NCBI RefSeq assembly: GCF_000744785.1
Contig: NZ_JQMO01000003.1
Coordinates: 496,001 to 560,000 of the forward strand
DNA: 64,000 nucleotides
From: Kitasatospora azatica KCTC 9699
GTDB taxonomy: Bacteria > Actinomycetota > Actinomycetes > Streptomycetales > Streptomycetaceae
Reading direction: 5' to 3'
The notes under the pieces are model-generated. The model saw only the letters and a list, made by a program, of their open reading frames with translations, had not been told where the DNA came from and made no database searches. Both the position numbers and the translations under genes were made by a program. Each line of letters starts with the position of its first letter. Positions within the stretch are counted from its first letter, which is position 1. Of this stretch, positions 1 through 10,297 are shown piece after piece.

Positions 1-1112
1 AGCGACAGGACGAGCGAGCCGGCCGCGATCGCGGTGAGCCCGAGGACGGTCATGCGGTGGGCGCCGAAGCGGTCCGCGATGCGGCCGGCCGGCACCCCCG
101 TCAGCGCGGCGACCAGCGGACCCGCCGACAGGACCAGCCCGACCAGCGCCGCTTGGAGCCCCAGCCCACGGGAGAGGTAGAACGGCCCGACCACCAGGGT
201 CGCCATCATCACCGTCGAGACCAGCGCGCTCATGGCGAGGCTCGCGCTCAGCGCCCGGTCGCGGAACATGGCCAACCGGATCAGCGGTGCGGCCACCCTG
301 GCCTCGGCCCGGACGAAGAGAACCGCGCCCAGGGCGGCAGCCACCAGCAGGGCCGTGTTGACCGCACCGAAACTGCCGCGCCCCAGGGTCATGGCGAGTG
401 CGTACGCCGCGAGGGTCAGCGCGAGCAGCACCGTGCCCACCGTGTCGAAACGGACCCGCTCGGCTCTGGGCTCGCGCCGGTCGACGGGCAGGTAGCGGTG
501 CGCGAGCAGCAGGGTCAGCACCCCCAGCGGGGCGTTGACCAGGAAGACCGCCCGCCAGCCCGGTCCGGCGATCAGCACGCCGCCCAGCGACGGACCGAGC
601 GCGGTGCCGATCGCGGACATGGTGCCGAGCAGCCCCATCGCGCTGCCGGTCCGCTCCTTCGGCACGGTCTCGCCGACGAACGCCATGGTCAGGGCCATCA
701 TGACGGCCGCGCCGAGGCCCTGCGCCGCCCGGGCGGCGATCAGCAGCCAGAGCGTGGGGGCGACGCCGCACAGCACCGAGGCCGCCGTGAACAGGGAGAT
801 TCCGGCCAGCAGCAGCCGTCGGCGGCCTATGAGGTCACCGAGCTTTCCGACGCTGACGATCAGCGTGGTGATGGCGAGCAGGTAGGCCAGGACGATCCAC
901 TGGACTTGCTGGAAGGAGGCGCCGAACACCTGGGCCAGCGTGGGCAGGGCGACGTTGGCGATGCTGGTGCCGAGCGAGGACAGCAGCATGGACAGCGAGA
1001 GGCCGGCCAGCGCCCACCGGGGCGAGGGCATCCGGGGCGTCACCAGGTCGGTGCCGGCGAGGTCGGTGCCGGCGTGCGGGGAAGTCCGGGCGCGGAATCG
1101 TTGTGGGCTCAT
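1..1112 (-). CDS. DHA2-family (EmrB/QacA-like) MFS drug efflux transporter, 3' end cut by window edge
   Basis: Proton-driven membrane exporter of the 14-helix DHA2 group, which usually pumps out toxic compounds or secondary metabolites. The reverse strand reads from ATG at 1112 through 370 codons without a stop to the window edge. After about 30 hydrophilic residues the first helix carries LSMLLSSLGTSIANVALPTL, typical of DHA2. The MFS loop 2-3 motif is GKLGDLIGRRRLLL near residue 95, and a motif C-like GTALGPSLGGVLIAGPGWR follows near residue 165. Later segments (GVPAGRIADRFGAHR) resemble the second-half repeat. The gene is divergent from an XRE-cupin regulator 77 bp away, so local repression by that regulator is likely. 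The substrate cannot be read from the sequence. About 100-150 residues are missing beyond the edge. Confidence 0.85.
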   Translation of the reverse strand, partial: MSPQRFRARTSPHAGTDLAGTDLVTPRMPSPRWALAGLSLSMLLSSLGTSIANVALPTLAQVFGASFQQVQWIVLAYLLAITTLIVSVGKLGDLIGRRRLLLAGISLFTAASVLCGVAPTLWLLIAARAAQGLGAAVMMALTMAFVGETVPKERTGSAMGLLGTMSAIGTALGPSLGGVLIAGPGWRAVFLVNAPLGVLTLLLAHRYLPVDRREPRAERVRFDTVGTVLLALTLAAYALAMTLGRGSFGAVNTALLVAAALGAVLFVRAEARVAAPLIRLAMFRDRALSASLAMSALVSTVMMATLVVGPFYLSRGLGLQAALVGLVLSAGPLVAALTGVPAGRIADRFGAHRMTVLGLTAIAAGSLVLS

Positions 1113-1135
1113 GCCGAGGAGCGTCCACCCCACGG

Positions 1136-1161
1136 ATGGCAGCAGCAACTTCTGTTGCCAT
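1136..1161. promoter_or_regulatory. Inverted repeat in divergent promoter region, probable operator of the XRE-cupin regulator
   Basis: The arms ATGGCAGCA (1136-1144) and TGTTGCCAT (1153-1161) match at 8 of 9 positions when folded. They enclose a second perfect repeat, GCAAC-TTCT-GTTGC (1145-1158). The element lies in the 77-bp gap between the divergent efflux pump and the XRE-cupin gene, where an operator controlling both is expected. Binding is inferred. Confidence 0.5.
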
Positions 1162-1189
1162 TTCCGGGACAGCGGAGTGGAATGCCCGC

Positions 1190-1774
1190 ATGGACGAAAC
1201 ACCGCCGTACCAAGCGGTCCTGGACGAGGTCGCGCCCCGGCTCCGACGGCTGCGCGCCAAGCGCGGCCTGACCCTGGCCGCGCTCTCCGAGACGACCGGC
1301 ATCTCCAAGAGCACCCTGTCCCGGCTGGAGTCCGGCCAGCGCCGCCCGAGCCTGGAACTGCTGCTGCCGCTGGCCGGTGCGTACCAGGTGCCGCTGGACG
1401 ACCTGGTCGGCGCGCCCGAGGTGGGTGATCCTCGGGTACGGATGACGCCCCGCGCCATGGCGCACGGCGGTACCGCCGTGCCGCTGACCCGGGGCCCGGG
1501 GCCGCTCCAGGCGTACAAGATGCTCATCCCTGACCGGGGTACCGAGCCGGAGCTCCGGACCCACGAGGGCTATGAGTGGCTCTACGTGCTGGACGGCCGA
1601 CTGCGGCTGGTCCTCGCCGAGCACGATCTGATCCTCGGACCGGGCGAGGTAGCCGAGTGGGACACTCGGCTACCTCACTGGTTCGGCAGCGCCGACGGGC
1701 GGCCGGTCGAGGTGCTCAGCCTCTTCGGGCGGCAGGGGGAACGCATCCACGTCCGCGCGAAGCCCCGCACCTGA
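1190..1774 (+). CDS. XRE-family regulator with C-terminal cupin domain
   Basis: One-component transcription regulator of 194 aa. Residues about 14-70 are a helix-turn-helix of the XRE/Cro type (GISKSTLSRLESGQRRPSLE is the recognition part). Residues about 95-190 form a small cupin barrel (EPELRTHEGYEWLYVLDGRL, then the GPGEVAEWDTRLPHWF core), which in this family senses a small ligand. ATG at 1190 was chosen because the HTH begins shortly after it and codon bias is weak upstream; an in-frame start at 1103 would overlap the pump's start and the operator-like repeat. It is divergent from the DHA2 pump, so the simplest role is ligand-controlled repression of the pump and of itself. The ligand is unknown. 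Confidence 0.85.
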   Translation: MDETPPYQAVLDEVAPRLRRLRAKRGLTLAALSETTGISKSTLSRLESGQRRPSLELLLPLAGAYQVPLDDLVGAPEVGDPRVRMTPRAMAHGGTAVPLTRGPGPLQAYKMLIPDRGTEPELRTHEGYEWLYVLDGRLRLVLAEHDLILGPGEVAEWDTRLPHWFGSADGRPVEVLSLFGRQGERIHVRAKPRT

Positions 1775-1797
1775 CGGATCGTCAGCTCCGGACCTTG

Positions 1798-3840
1798 TCA
1801 GCTCCGGAGTTGGTCCGGCTCCGGCGCCAGGTCGACGTTGCGCCTCGGCTCGCCGCGACGGACCGAGCCGGGGGCCCGGCGGGCCGGGTGGTCGGCGCGC
1901 GGCGCGGAGGAGAGCTGCCAGGGCACGCTGATCACCATCACACCCGGGGTGAAGAGCAGCCGGCTCTTCAGCCACAGGGCGGACTGGTTGTGCAGCAGGT
2001 GCTCCCACCAGTGGCCGACCACGTACTCCGGGATGAACACCGCCACCGCGTCCCTGGGGCTGCCGCGGCGGACGTCGCGCACATAGCCGACCACCGGCTT
2101 GGTGATCTCGCGGTACGGCGAGTCCAGCACCTTGAGCGGCACCTGGATGTCGAACTCCTCCCACTGCGCCTTCAGTTCCTCGGTGGACTCCTTCTCCACC
2201 GCGACGCTGACCGCCTCCAGGACGTCGGGCCGGAACGCCTCCGCGTACCCGATCGCCCGCAGCGTCGGCTTGTGCAGCTTGGAGACCAGCACGATGCCGT
2301 GCACCTTCGACGGGCGCACCGACTCCGCCTTCGGGTCCTCGATCGCCAACTCCTCGGAGACCGAGTCGTAGTGCTTGCGGATCCCGCGCATCATCGCGAA
2401 GAGCACGATCGCGGCGAGCACCGCCAGCCAGGCGCCCTCGGTGAACTTGGTGGCCATCACGATCACGAAGACCAGGCCGGTGGTGAAGGCGCCGAAGGCG
2501 TTGATCACCCGCGAACGCTGGGCCGCCGCCCGCACCTTGGGGTCGCTCTCGGTGCCCAGCACCTCGTTCCAGTGCCGGACCATGCCGATCTGGGAGAGCG
2601 TGAAGGAGGTGAACACACCCAGGATGTAGAGGTGGATCAGGTTGTTCACGTTCGCCTTGTAGCCCCACAGCAGCAGGACGTTCACCACGGCCAGCGCGAT
2701 GATGCCGTTGGAGAAGGCCAGTCGGTCGCCGCGGGTGTGGAACTGCCGGGGCAGGTAGCGGTGCTGGGCCAGGATCGAGCCGAGCAGCGGGAACCCGTTG
2801 AAGGCGGTGTTCGCGGCCAGGATCAGCACCAGCGCGGTCGCCGCCTGGATGAAGTAGAACAGGATGCTGTGGTCGCCGCCGAAGATCGAGGAGGCCAGCT
2901 GGGCGATCACGGTCGGCTGCGAGGCGGTGTGGCAGTCGCCGGCGTAGCCCACCAACTGGCAGGTGTCGTCGGTCTTGTGCACCTTGGCGATCAGGGCCAG
3001 GGCGGTGATGCCGATGAACATCACCACCGCGGTGACGCCCATCACGGCCATCGTGCTGGCCGCGTTCTTCGACTTCGGCTTTCGGAAGGCCGGCACGCCG
3101 TTGGAGATCGCCTCCACACCGGTGAGCGCGGTGCAGCCGGAGGCGAAGGCCTTCAGACCCAGCATGATCAGCGCGATCCCGGCGAGGCTGCCGTTGTGGT
3201 CGGTCGGCAGGATCGAGTACTGGGCGCTGGACGCCACCGGCGGGTGCCCGAAGATCATCTTGATGAAGCCGGTGACGATCATCAGCAAGATGCCGAAGAT
3301 GAACAGGTAGGTCGGCGCGGCGAAGGCCTTGCCGGACTCCCGCACCCCGCGCAGGTTCATCGCGGCCAGGATCACCACGAAGGCGATCGCCATCGCGACC
3401 CGGTAGTCCCCCAGCCCGGGGAAGGCCGAGATGATGTTGTCCACGCCGGAGGCGACCGAGACGGCCACCGTCATCACGTAGTCGACCATCAGTGAGGCGG
3501 CCACCACCAGGCCCGCCCGGGCGCCGAGGTTGCGCGTCACCACCTCGTAGGAGCCGCCACCGCCCGGGTAGGCGTGCACCACCTGCCGGTAGGACAGGAC
3601 GACGACCGCCATCAGCGCCACCACGGCCGCGGCGATCCACGGCGTCAGGTACAGGAAGGCGGTGCCACCCACGGTGAGCACCAGCAGGATCTCCTCGGTG
3701 GCGTAGGCCACCGAGGAGAGCGGGTCGGAAGCGAAGATCGGCAGTGCGAGACGCTTGGGCAGCAGGGTCTCGCCCAGCTCCTCGCTGCGCATGGCTTTAC
3801 CGATCACAAGGCGCTTGAGCGCCGAAGGCACGTTGAACAC
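1798..3840 (-). CDS. APC-superfamily permease resembling KimA-type potassium transporters
   Basis: Polytopic membrane transporter, 680 aa from GTG at 3840. The N-terminal signature LLPKRLALPIFASDPLSSVAYATEE is shared with KimA (YdaO), the c-di-AMP-inhibited potassium importer of Bacillus subtilis, and with many actinomycete APC permeases. About 12 hydrophobic helices span residues 35-450 (for example YPGGGGSYEVVTRNLG and SGCTALTGVEAISNGVPAF). A soluble C-terminal region of about 200 residues follows, as in KimA, where it is regulatory. An ATG at 3939 would add 33 basic residues not typical of the family, so GTG 3840 is preferred. No clear ribosome-binding site precedes it, so a leaderless transcript is possible. 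The gene converges on the XRE-cupin gene with a 23-bp gap. Substrate assignment to K+ is by similarity only. Confidence 0.8.
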   Translation of the reverse strand: MFNVPSALKRLVIGKAMRSEELGETLLPKRLALPIFASDPLSSVAYATEEILLVLTVGGTAFLYLTPWIAAAVVALMAVVVLSYRQVVHAYPGGGGSYEVVTRNLGARAGLVVAASLMVDYVMTVAVSVASGVDNIISAFPGLGDYRVAMAIAFVVILAAMNLRGVRESGKAFAAPTYLFIFGILLMIVTGFIKMIFGHPPVASSAQYSILPTDHNGSLAGIALIMLGLKAFASGCTALTGVEAISNGVPAFRKPKSKNAASTMAVMGVTAVVMFIGITALALIAKVHKTDDTCQLVGYAGDCHTASQPTVIAQLASSIFGGDHSILFYFIQAATALVLILAANTAFNGFPLLGSILAQHRYLPRQFHTRGDRLAFSNGIIALAVVNVLLLWGYKANVNNLIHLYILGVFTSFTLSQIGMVRHWNEVLGTESDPKVRAAAQRSRVINAFGAFTTGLVFVIVMATKFTEGAWLAVLAAIVLFAMMRGIRKHYDSVSEELAIEDPKAESVRPSKVHGIVLVSKLHKPTLRAIGYAEAFRPDVLEAVSVAVEKESTEELKAQWEEFDIQVPLKVLDSPYREITKPVVGYVRDVRRGSPRDAVAVFIPEYVVGHWWEHLLHNQSALWLKSRLLFTPGVMVISVPWQLSSAPRADHPARRAPGSVRRGEPRRNVDLAPEPDQLRS

Positions 3841-4048
3841 AAGCGCGAGCGTAGGACGCAAAAGCGTTAAGGAAACGGCCTCACCCGCCGCCTCCCGAGC
3901 CATCCGGAGCCGCCGAAGCCTCCCGTTTCCGCAGGTCATGCGCGAGATGCGGACGCCTGAGCGGGCCCTTGGGCGCTCGCCGTTAAGACATCGTCAAGAT
4001 GCGCAGCTACGATCACATAACGCCATCAAAGCGGACAAGTTGACCGAC

Positions 4049-4591
4049 TCAGACCCGTTCGAGCGGCCGGTGCGGCGGGCGCGGGAGCTCCGCCGTGATG
4101 GTGTCGCCGGGACGCACCACGCCGCCCACCCGGACAACGCTCATGATTCCGGCCTTGCGCACGATGTTCCCCACCTCGTCCCGCCCGACGACCCGCTTCA
4201 GCAGCCCGTCCTGGAAGTTGTCGATCTGCAGGCAGGGGTTGCGCAGACCGGTGACCTCCACGACCGCCTCGTCGCCGATCCGCAGCAGTGTCCCCACGGG
4301 CAGGCCGAGCAGGTCGATGCCGCTGGTGGTGATGTTCTCGCCGAGCTCACCGGGCCTCACCTCGAACCCCGCCTCGCCGACTTCGGCGAAGAGCTCCTGG
4401 TGAATGAGGTGAACCTGACGCAGGTTCGGTTGGGTGGGGTCCTGCGCGACGCGTGAGCGGTGCTTGACCGTGACGCCGGCGTGCACATCGCCCGCCACAC
4501 CGAGCCCGGCGAGCAAGGTGATGAAGGCCCGGTTGGGTTTGCTGAACGAGTACTCGCCGTTGCTGCTGACTGCCGTTACCGCCCCACCCAT
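4049..4591 (-). CDS. MOSC domain protein
   Basis: Cytoplasmic protein of 180 aa from ATG at 4591. The MOSC fold (molybdenum cofactor sulfurase C-terminal domain, as in YiiM) occurs in proteins that bind or move sulfur or molybdopterin. Recognisable parts are the GDVHAGVTVKHRSRV segment near residue 35, the LIHQELFAEV helix, the GELGENITTSGIDLLGLPVG core near residues 85-105, and the single family cysteine in VTGLRNPCLQIDNFQDGLL near residue 125. It is divergent from the gene starting at 4746. Two molybdenum-hydroxylase operons lie elsewhere in the window, but adjacency gives no link. Confidence 0.8.
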   Translation of the reverse strand: MGGAVTAVSSNGEYSFSKPNRAFITLLAGLGVAGDVHAGVTVKHRSRVAQDPTQPNLRQVHLIHQELFAEVGEAGFEVRPGELGENITTSGIDLLGLPVGTLLRIGDEAVVEVTGLRNPCLQIDNFQDGLLKRVVGRDEVGNIVRKAGIMSVVRVGGVVRPGDTITAELPRPPHRPLERV

Positions 4592-4745
4592 GCCCGCGGC
4601 CCCCGTTTCTGAAGCGATGGTTCGCCCCGAGCCTAACTCGAGGGGCCTCTGCCACCGGAGCGCCGGGCGCTGCTGGACCGAGCCGCCGACCCGCCGAGCT
4701 GGAGAGTTGAGAGCGCGCTCGCGCACCGCCGGTACGATCAACGCT

Positions 4746-6505
4746 ATGCCGCACGGGAGCCCTGGTGAGTCCGCTGAGCTGGACCAGCGCACCGGCCTCC
4801 CGCAGGGCGCCTCTGCTAAAGTAGAGAGTTTCGGGCAGCGGGCAGCGGGCAGCGGGCAGCGGGCAGCGGGCAGCGGGCAGCGGACCGTCCTGTTGGCCGT
4901 TCGGTCGGCTGGCGCGCTGCACCGGCTTCTCGACGCGCTGCCGGTCTTCGAGGGTGACACCCGCATCACCACCCGCTTCACCCTGGTGCCCGGTTCCGAG
5001 TTCGACCTGGACGCCCTCGCGGCCCTGGAGCGTTCCGGCGCCCGCTGCCTGAGTTGGGAGGAGGCCTGCCGGCGCCCCCACGACCTGGTGCTGAGCGCCA
5101 GCCCGAAGGGCGCGTTGTGGGCGCTGTCCGGCCCCCGGGTCCTGCTCCCCCACGGCGCGGGGTTCAACAAGGCGATCAGCGGCGAGGGTTCGCCCCGCAT
5201 CCCGTCCGGCCTCGACCCGCACTACCTGCTCGCCGACGGCGAACCGCTGGCCGCCCTGCACGCGCTGGCACACGGTGACCAGCTCGCGCGGCTGACCGAG
5301 TCCTGCCCGCCCGCCGCGGCCCGGGCCACCGTCGTGGGCGATCCGACGCTGGACCGCCTGCTCCGCTCGCTCACCGCGCGGGACAGCCACCGCGCCGCCC
5401 TGGGCACCGGTGAGCGCCGACTGATCGTCATGACCTCCACCTGGGGGCCGGAGTCCCTGCTGGCCAGGCGCCCCGAGCTGCCGCTCGCCCTACTGACCGC
5501 CCTGCCCGTCGACGCCTACCAGTTCGGACTCGTGCTGCACCCCAACGAGTTCAGCCGGACCGGCTCCTTCGACCTCTCCCGGCAGCTCGCACCGGCGCTG
5601 CGCGCCGGACTCCTGCTGGCCCGGCCGCACGAGGAGTGGGCCGCGCTGCTGGTCGCGGCCGACGCCGTGATCACCGACCACGGCTCCACCGCGCTCTACG
5701 CCGCAGCCGCCGGTCGGCCGGTCATCGGCGCCTACGACGGTGGCAGCGAGCTCATGGCCGGCAGCCCGATGGCCGGGCTGCTGGCCCGGGCACCCCGGCT
5801 GACCGGGCCGGCGAGCCTACCGGAAGCACTCGAGGCGGCCCGAGCCACGGACGTCCGCGCATCGGCCGACGCGGCATTCGCCCTGCCGGGCCGCTCGCTG
5901 CCGCACCTGCGCCGCGAGTTGTACCGGCTGCTCGGGCTCCGGTCGCGAGCTGTTCCGGTGGCGCCGCACCCCTTCCCCCTGCCGACCACCACGCCCCAGC
6001 AGCCCACCGCGCTTGCCGTGCGGGCCCAGCCGGCCGGCCGACGGATCGTCATCGAGCGGTTCCCCTGCGACACGTCCAGCGCCGTCCATCATCTGGCCGC
6101 CGCCTATCCGCAGGCCGGCCCGCGCCAGCTCCAGAGCGCAGCGGTGCTGTGGACCCGGGCCGACCCCGACGCTCGCGCACCGCATGCGAGCAGTTGGACG
6201 GCCGCCGGCTGGACGGCTCGGATACTCGACGAGGCCCCGGGATGCCGGACGGCGGCGGCGATCCTCACTTCGGAGCGCTGCCTGCTCAGGCACCGCCGTG
6301 CCGGGCTGCTCAGCCTGCGGATCGAATCCTGCCGAGCGGATGGGCGGGTCCGGCGGGTGGACCCGGCCGCTGTCGTCTCGGCCGTCCATGCCTGGCTCGG
6401 CGCCAACCCCGGCTGGGTCCCGCCGGCCTCGGCCTCGCTCAGCTGCGAACTCGGCCCGCTGACCGTCCAGGTGGAACTGGCCGAGGCAGACGAAGAAGAC
6501 CTCGA

Positions 6506-6518
<13 letters not shown>
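4746..6518 (+). CDS. GT-B-fold CDP-glycerol glycerophosphotransferase-like protein with 5' tandem repeat
   Basis: 590 aa, cytoplasmic. Residues about 50-400 read as a GT-B glycosyl/glycerophosphotransferase core of the TagB/TagF or epimerase kind: a VLLAVRS first strand, [25 protein letters not shown], the GLVLHPNEF strand, and the nucleotide-binding element [24 protein letters not shown] near residue 300. Residues 400-590 are a less clear C-terminal domain. Such proteins are common in Streptomyces and sometimes mislabelled translation initiation factor 2. ATG 4746 follows a TACGAT -10-like box at 4733-4738, giving a probable leaderless start. The only other plausible in-frame start is TTG at 4893, just after the repeats. 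Seven copies of a 7-bp unit lie inside the reading frame at 4833-4881. The gene converges with, and overlaps by 13 bp, the NB-ARC gene. Exact substrate unknown. Confidence 0.7.
4833..4881. repeat. Seven perfect tandem copies of GGGCAGC inside a coding 5' region
   Basis: The unit GGGCAGC is repeated exactly seven times, followed by a partial GG. The length of 7 is not a multiple of three, so gain or loss of one copy would shift the reading frame of the gene starting at 4746. In the present state the repeat codes for GQRAAGS blocks and the downstream domain is in frame. If translation starts at TTG 4893 the repeat would instead be untranslated leader. Confidence 0.95.
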
Positions 6519-8632
<2,114 letters not shown>

Positions 8633-8886
8633 CCCGCAACCCTACGCCCTCACCACACGCATGACGGATCGACAGCACCCTCGGCTGCCGAGGAGTTCAT
8701 CGAGCAGCGCACCTGGTACCGCCACATGCGGCCCGGCGCAGCGTCCGCCGCAATCTCGCCGAACCCGCCGGCCAGCTAGCCCTATTCGCCTGACCCGGTG
8801 CCCCGCCGCCCCTGCGGCGGGGCACCGCCTTTCCCTGCGGCGCAGACCGCACCCCCGAACACCCTCACCAGGAGAGTGACCGCACC
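8633..8886. other. Intergenic region without a supported gene
   Basis: This gap holds the NB-ARC promoter region and the hairpin at 8797-8826. The + strand reads AEEFIEQRTWYRHMRPGAAS up to a stop at 8779, which could be the tail of a lost gene, but it has no start or ribosome-binding site and is too short to identify. Confidence 0.4.
8797..8826. terminator. Perfect 12-bp hairpin, terminator-like
   Basis: GGTGCCCCGCCG (8797-8808) and CGGCGGGGCACC (8815-8826) pair perfectly around a 6-nt loop, followed on the + strand by GCCTTTCCC. It could end transcription of whatever formerly preceded the Mom-like remnant, or serve as a bidirectional barrier. No intact upstream + gene is present. Confidence 0.5.
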
Positions 8887-9655
8887 ATGTCCTCGGCCCT
8901 TCAGCCCGGACCGGCCGCCCCCACCCCGCAGCAATTGGCCTTCGACGTGCCGGGCGAGACGAGCTGGTGCCAGCGGTGGAAGGCGCGCCGGCCATCGTGG
9001 CGGCGGACCGGCGAGGGAGGGTTCGACCCGGAGGCGTACCGGTGCATGGTGCTGGCGGAGGGCCCGGCCCGGCGGTTCGCCCAGGCCCACCACTACGGGA
9101 GCCGACTGCTGCGTGTCAACGGGCGACGGTCAGCCCAGGACGATCATGCCTGTCAGCATCACGAGGAAGCTGCCCAGGACGCCGATCCGCTGGCGCCCGT
9201 CCCAGTTGTACCAACCGCGCTCGAACTTGCTGAAGAACCCGACACCGGTCATCCCCAGCACCAGAAAGAACATTCCGACTGCGAACCTCATCCTGTCCCC
9301 TTCCGTTCGAACGCCGTCGGCCATCCTAGAACCACGACGGAACCAGACCACTGCCGCTCGCGTAGTGACGGGTATCCGTACCGGCCTCGTAACAGAACGG
9401 CTTCTGGCCGGCCGTCAGCATGGCGTTCGGGCTGCAACGGGTCGACGAGGAGCCGGGGCCGGGCGAGCCGCCCGGGGCCGGCTGCAGGGCGTGCTGACGC
9501 TGGCGGCCGAGCGGGGGTTCGCGGCGTCGTCGCGCACTCCGATCCGCAGCCGCGGACGCGGCCTACCCCGGAGGAGCCCGAGTTGGTGTCCCCTGGTCAT
9601 GTCGGCCATATCTACGCAGTCCAGGGGTTCGCGTACCTCGGCCTCGGCGGCGGTG
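8887..9655 (+). pseudogene. Decayed Mom-family (adenine modification) gene
   Basis: Mom-family proteins modify adenine in DNA, named after phage Mu Mom; homologs occur in Streptomyces. The start region from ATG 8887 reads SWCQRWKARRPSWRRTGEGGFDPEAY and ends in RRFAQAHHYG near 9104, matching the family's WRxxRPSWRxxxEGGFD and HHYSxSYPAAR elements as I recall them. Collinearity is then lost until about 9505, where LAAERG continues, after one frame shift in a G5 run, as GVRGVVAHSDPQPRTR and then SPGHVGHIYAVQGFAYLGLG (about 9586-9650), the family's C-terminal blocks. The middle third is deleted or scrambled, and a small gene of opposite orientation occupies 9130-9291. A functional protein is not possible. 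Confidence 0.6.
9130..9291 (-). CDS. Small two-helix membrane protein
   Basis: 53 aa from ATG at 9291, preceded by the purine-rich GGAAGGGGACAGG ribosome-binding region. It contains two hydrophobic stretches, FAVGMFFLVLGMTGVGFF (residues about 3-20) and IGVLGSFLVMLTGMIVLG at the C terminus, joined by SKFERGWYNWDGRQR. It sits inside the scrambled middle of the Mom remnant on the opposite strand, so it may have entered by recombination. I do not recognise the family. Function unknown. Confidence 0.5.
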   Translation of the reverse strand: MRFAVGMFFLVLGMTGVGFFSKFERGWYNWDGRQRIGVLGSFLVMLTGMIVLG

Positions 9656-10033
9656 ACTCCCGACTGGACCTGTGGCACCTCGCTGACCTCGAACACGGTC
9701 CACCTGGTGTTCCAGTGCGACGGCAACCTCGTCCTCTACCGCAACAGCGATGGGCATGCCATGTGGGCCGCCGGCAGCGACGACGGCAGCACAGGCTTCG
9801 CCAACCACATCGATCGCGTCAACTTTCACTCCGACGGGACCATCCACCTGTGGCACCTGGGGACCTTCCCCAAGGATGAGTGCACGATCAACGCAGGTGC
9901 CGCCGCCCCGTTCGGGCACATGAGTGTTCAGGACGACGGAAACCTCGTGGTCTACACCGATGGCGGACACGCCGTCTGGTCGAGCAACACGTACAACAAC
10001 ATGCAGGGAATCCTGCACGCCTGCCCGATCTAA
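9599..10033 (+). CDS. Bulb-type (B-) lectin domain fragment, probably truncated
   Basis: From about 9655 the frame encodes a mannose-binding bulb-lectin-like domain: FQCDGNLVLYRNSDGHAMWA and VQDDGNLVVYTDGGHAVWSS are the characteristic repeats. The nearest in-frame ATG (9599) lies over the Mom remnant's tail and gives no signal peptide. Most actinobacterial proteins of this type are secreted, so the 5' end has probably been lost at a junction near 9655. The stop is at 10031-10033. It may be expressed as a short cytoplasmic protein but is best read as a remnant. Confidence 0.5.
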   Translation: MSAISTQSRGSRTSASAAVTPDWTCGTSLTSNTVHLVFQCDGNLVLYRNSDGHAMWAAGSDDGSTGFANHIDRVNFHSDGTIHLWHLGTFPKDECTINAGAAAPFGHMSVQDDGNLVVYTDGGHAVWSSNTYNNMQGILHACPI

Positions 10034-10045
10034 CCTCGATCTTGC

Positions 10046-10291
10046 ATGACGGACCGTCAGCTCGGCTGGCGGGCCGTTCTTGCGTCCATCGCCGAGGTCC
10101 TCACCGCCAACGGCGTCGAAGTCGAGCTCTCCTGCGAACAGGGCATCTGCGGTGCCTGCCTCACCCCGGTCCTGGCCGGAGAACCCGACCACCGCGACGA
10201 GGTCCAGACGGACGAGGAGCGGGCCGCGAACAACCAGATCACCATCTGCTGCTCGCGCGCCCGCAGCCCCGAACTCGTGCTGGGGTTCTGA
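10046..10291 (+). pseudogene. Isolated [2Fe-2S] ferredoxin tail of a PDR/VanB-type oxidoreductase
   Basis: The frame encodes [21 protein letters not shown] and [17 protein letters not shown], the plant-type ferredoxin module that ends phthalate-dioxygenase-reductase/vanillate-demethylase (VanB) proteins. All four cluster cysteines are present. The FMN and NAD(P)H domains (roughly 230 residues) that should precede it are absent. The 81-aa reading frame from 10046 starts with unrelated MTDRQLGWR. It directly follows the lectin fragment and lies convergent to the GGCT-PdxH gene, 6 bp away. It looks like a deletion scar rather than a free ferredoxin. Confidence 0.65.
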
Positions 10292-10297
10292 GCAGGG

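Noticed and set aside
1576..3495. Long + strand open frame of 639 codons across the KimA-like gene
   Set aside because: Histidine/arginine-rich shadow of the permease; the minus-strand frame has membrane helices and family motifs.
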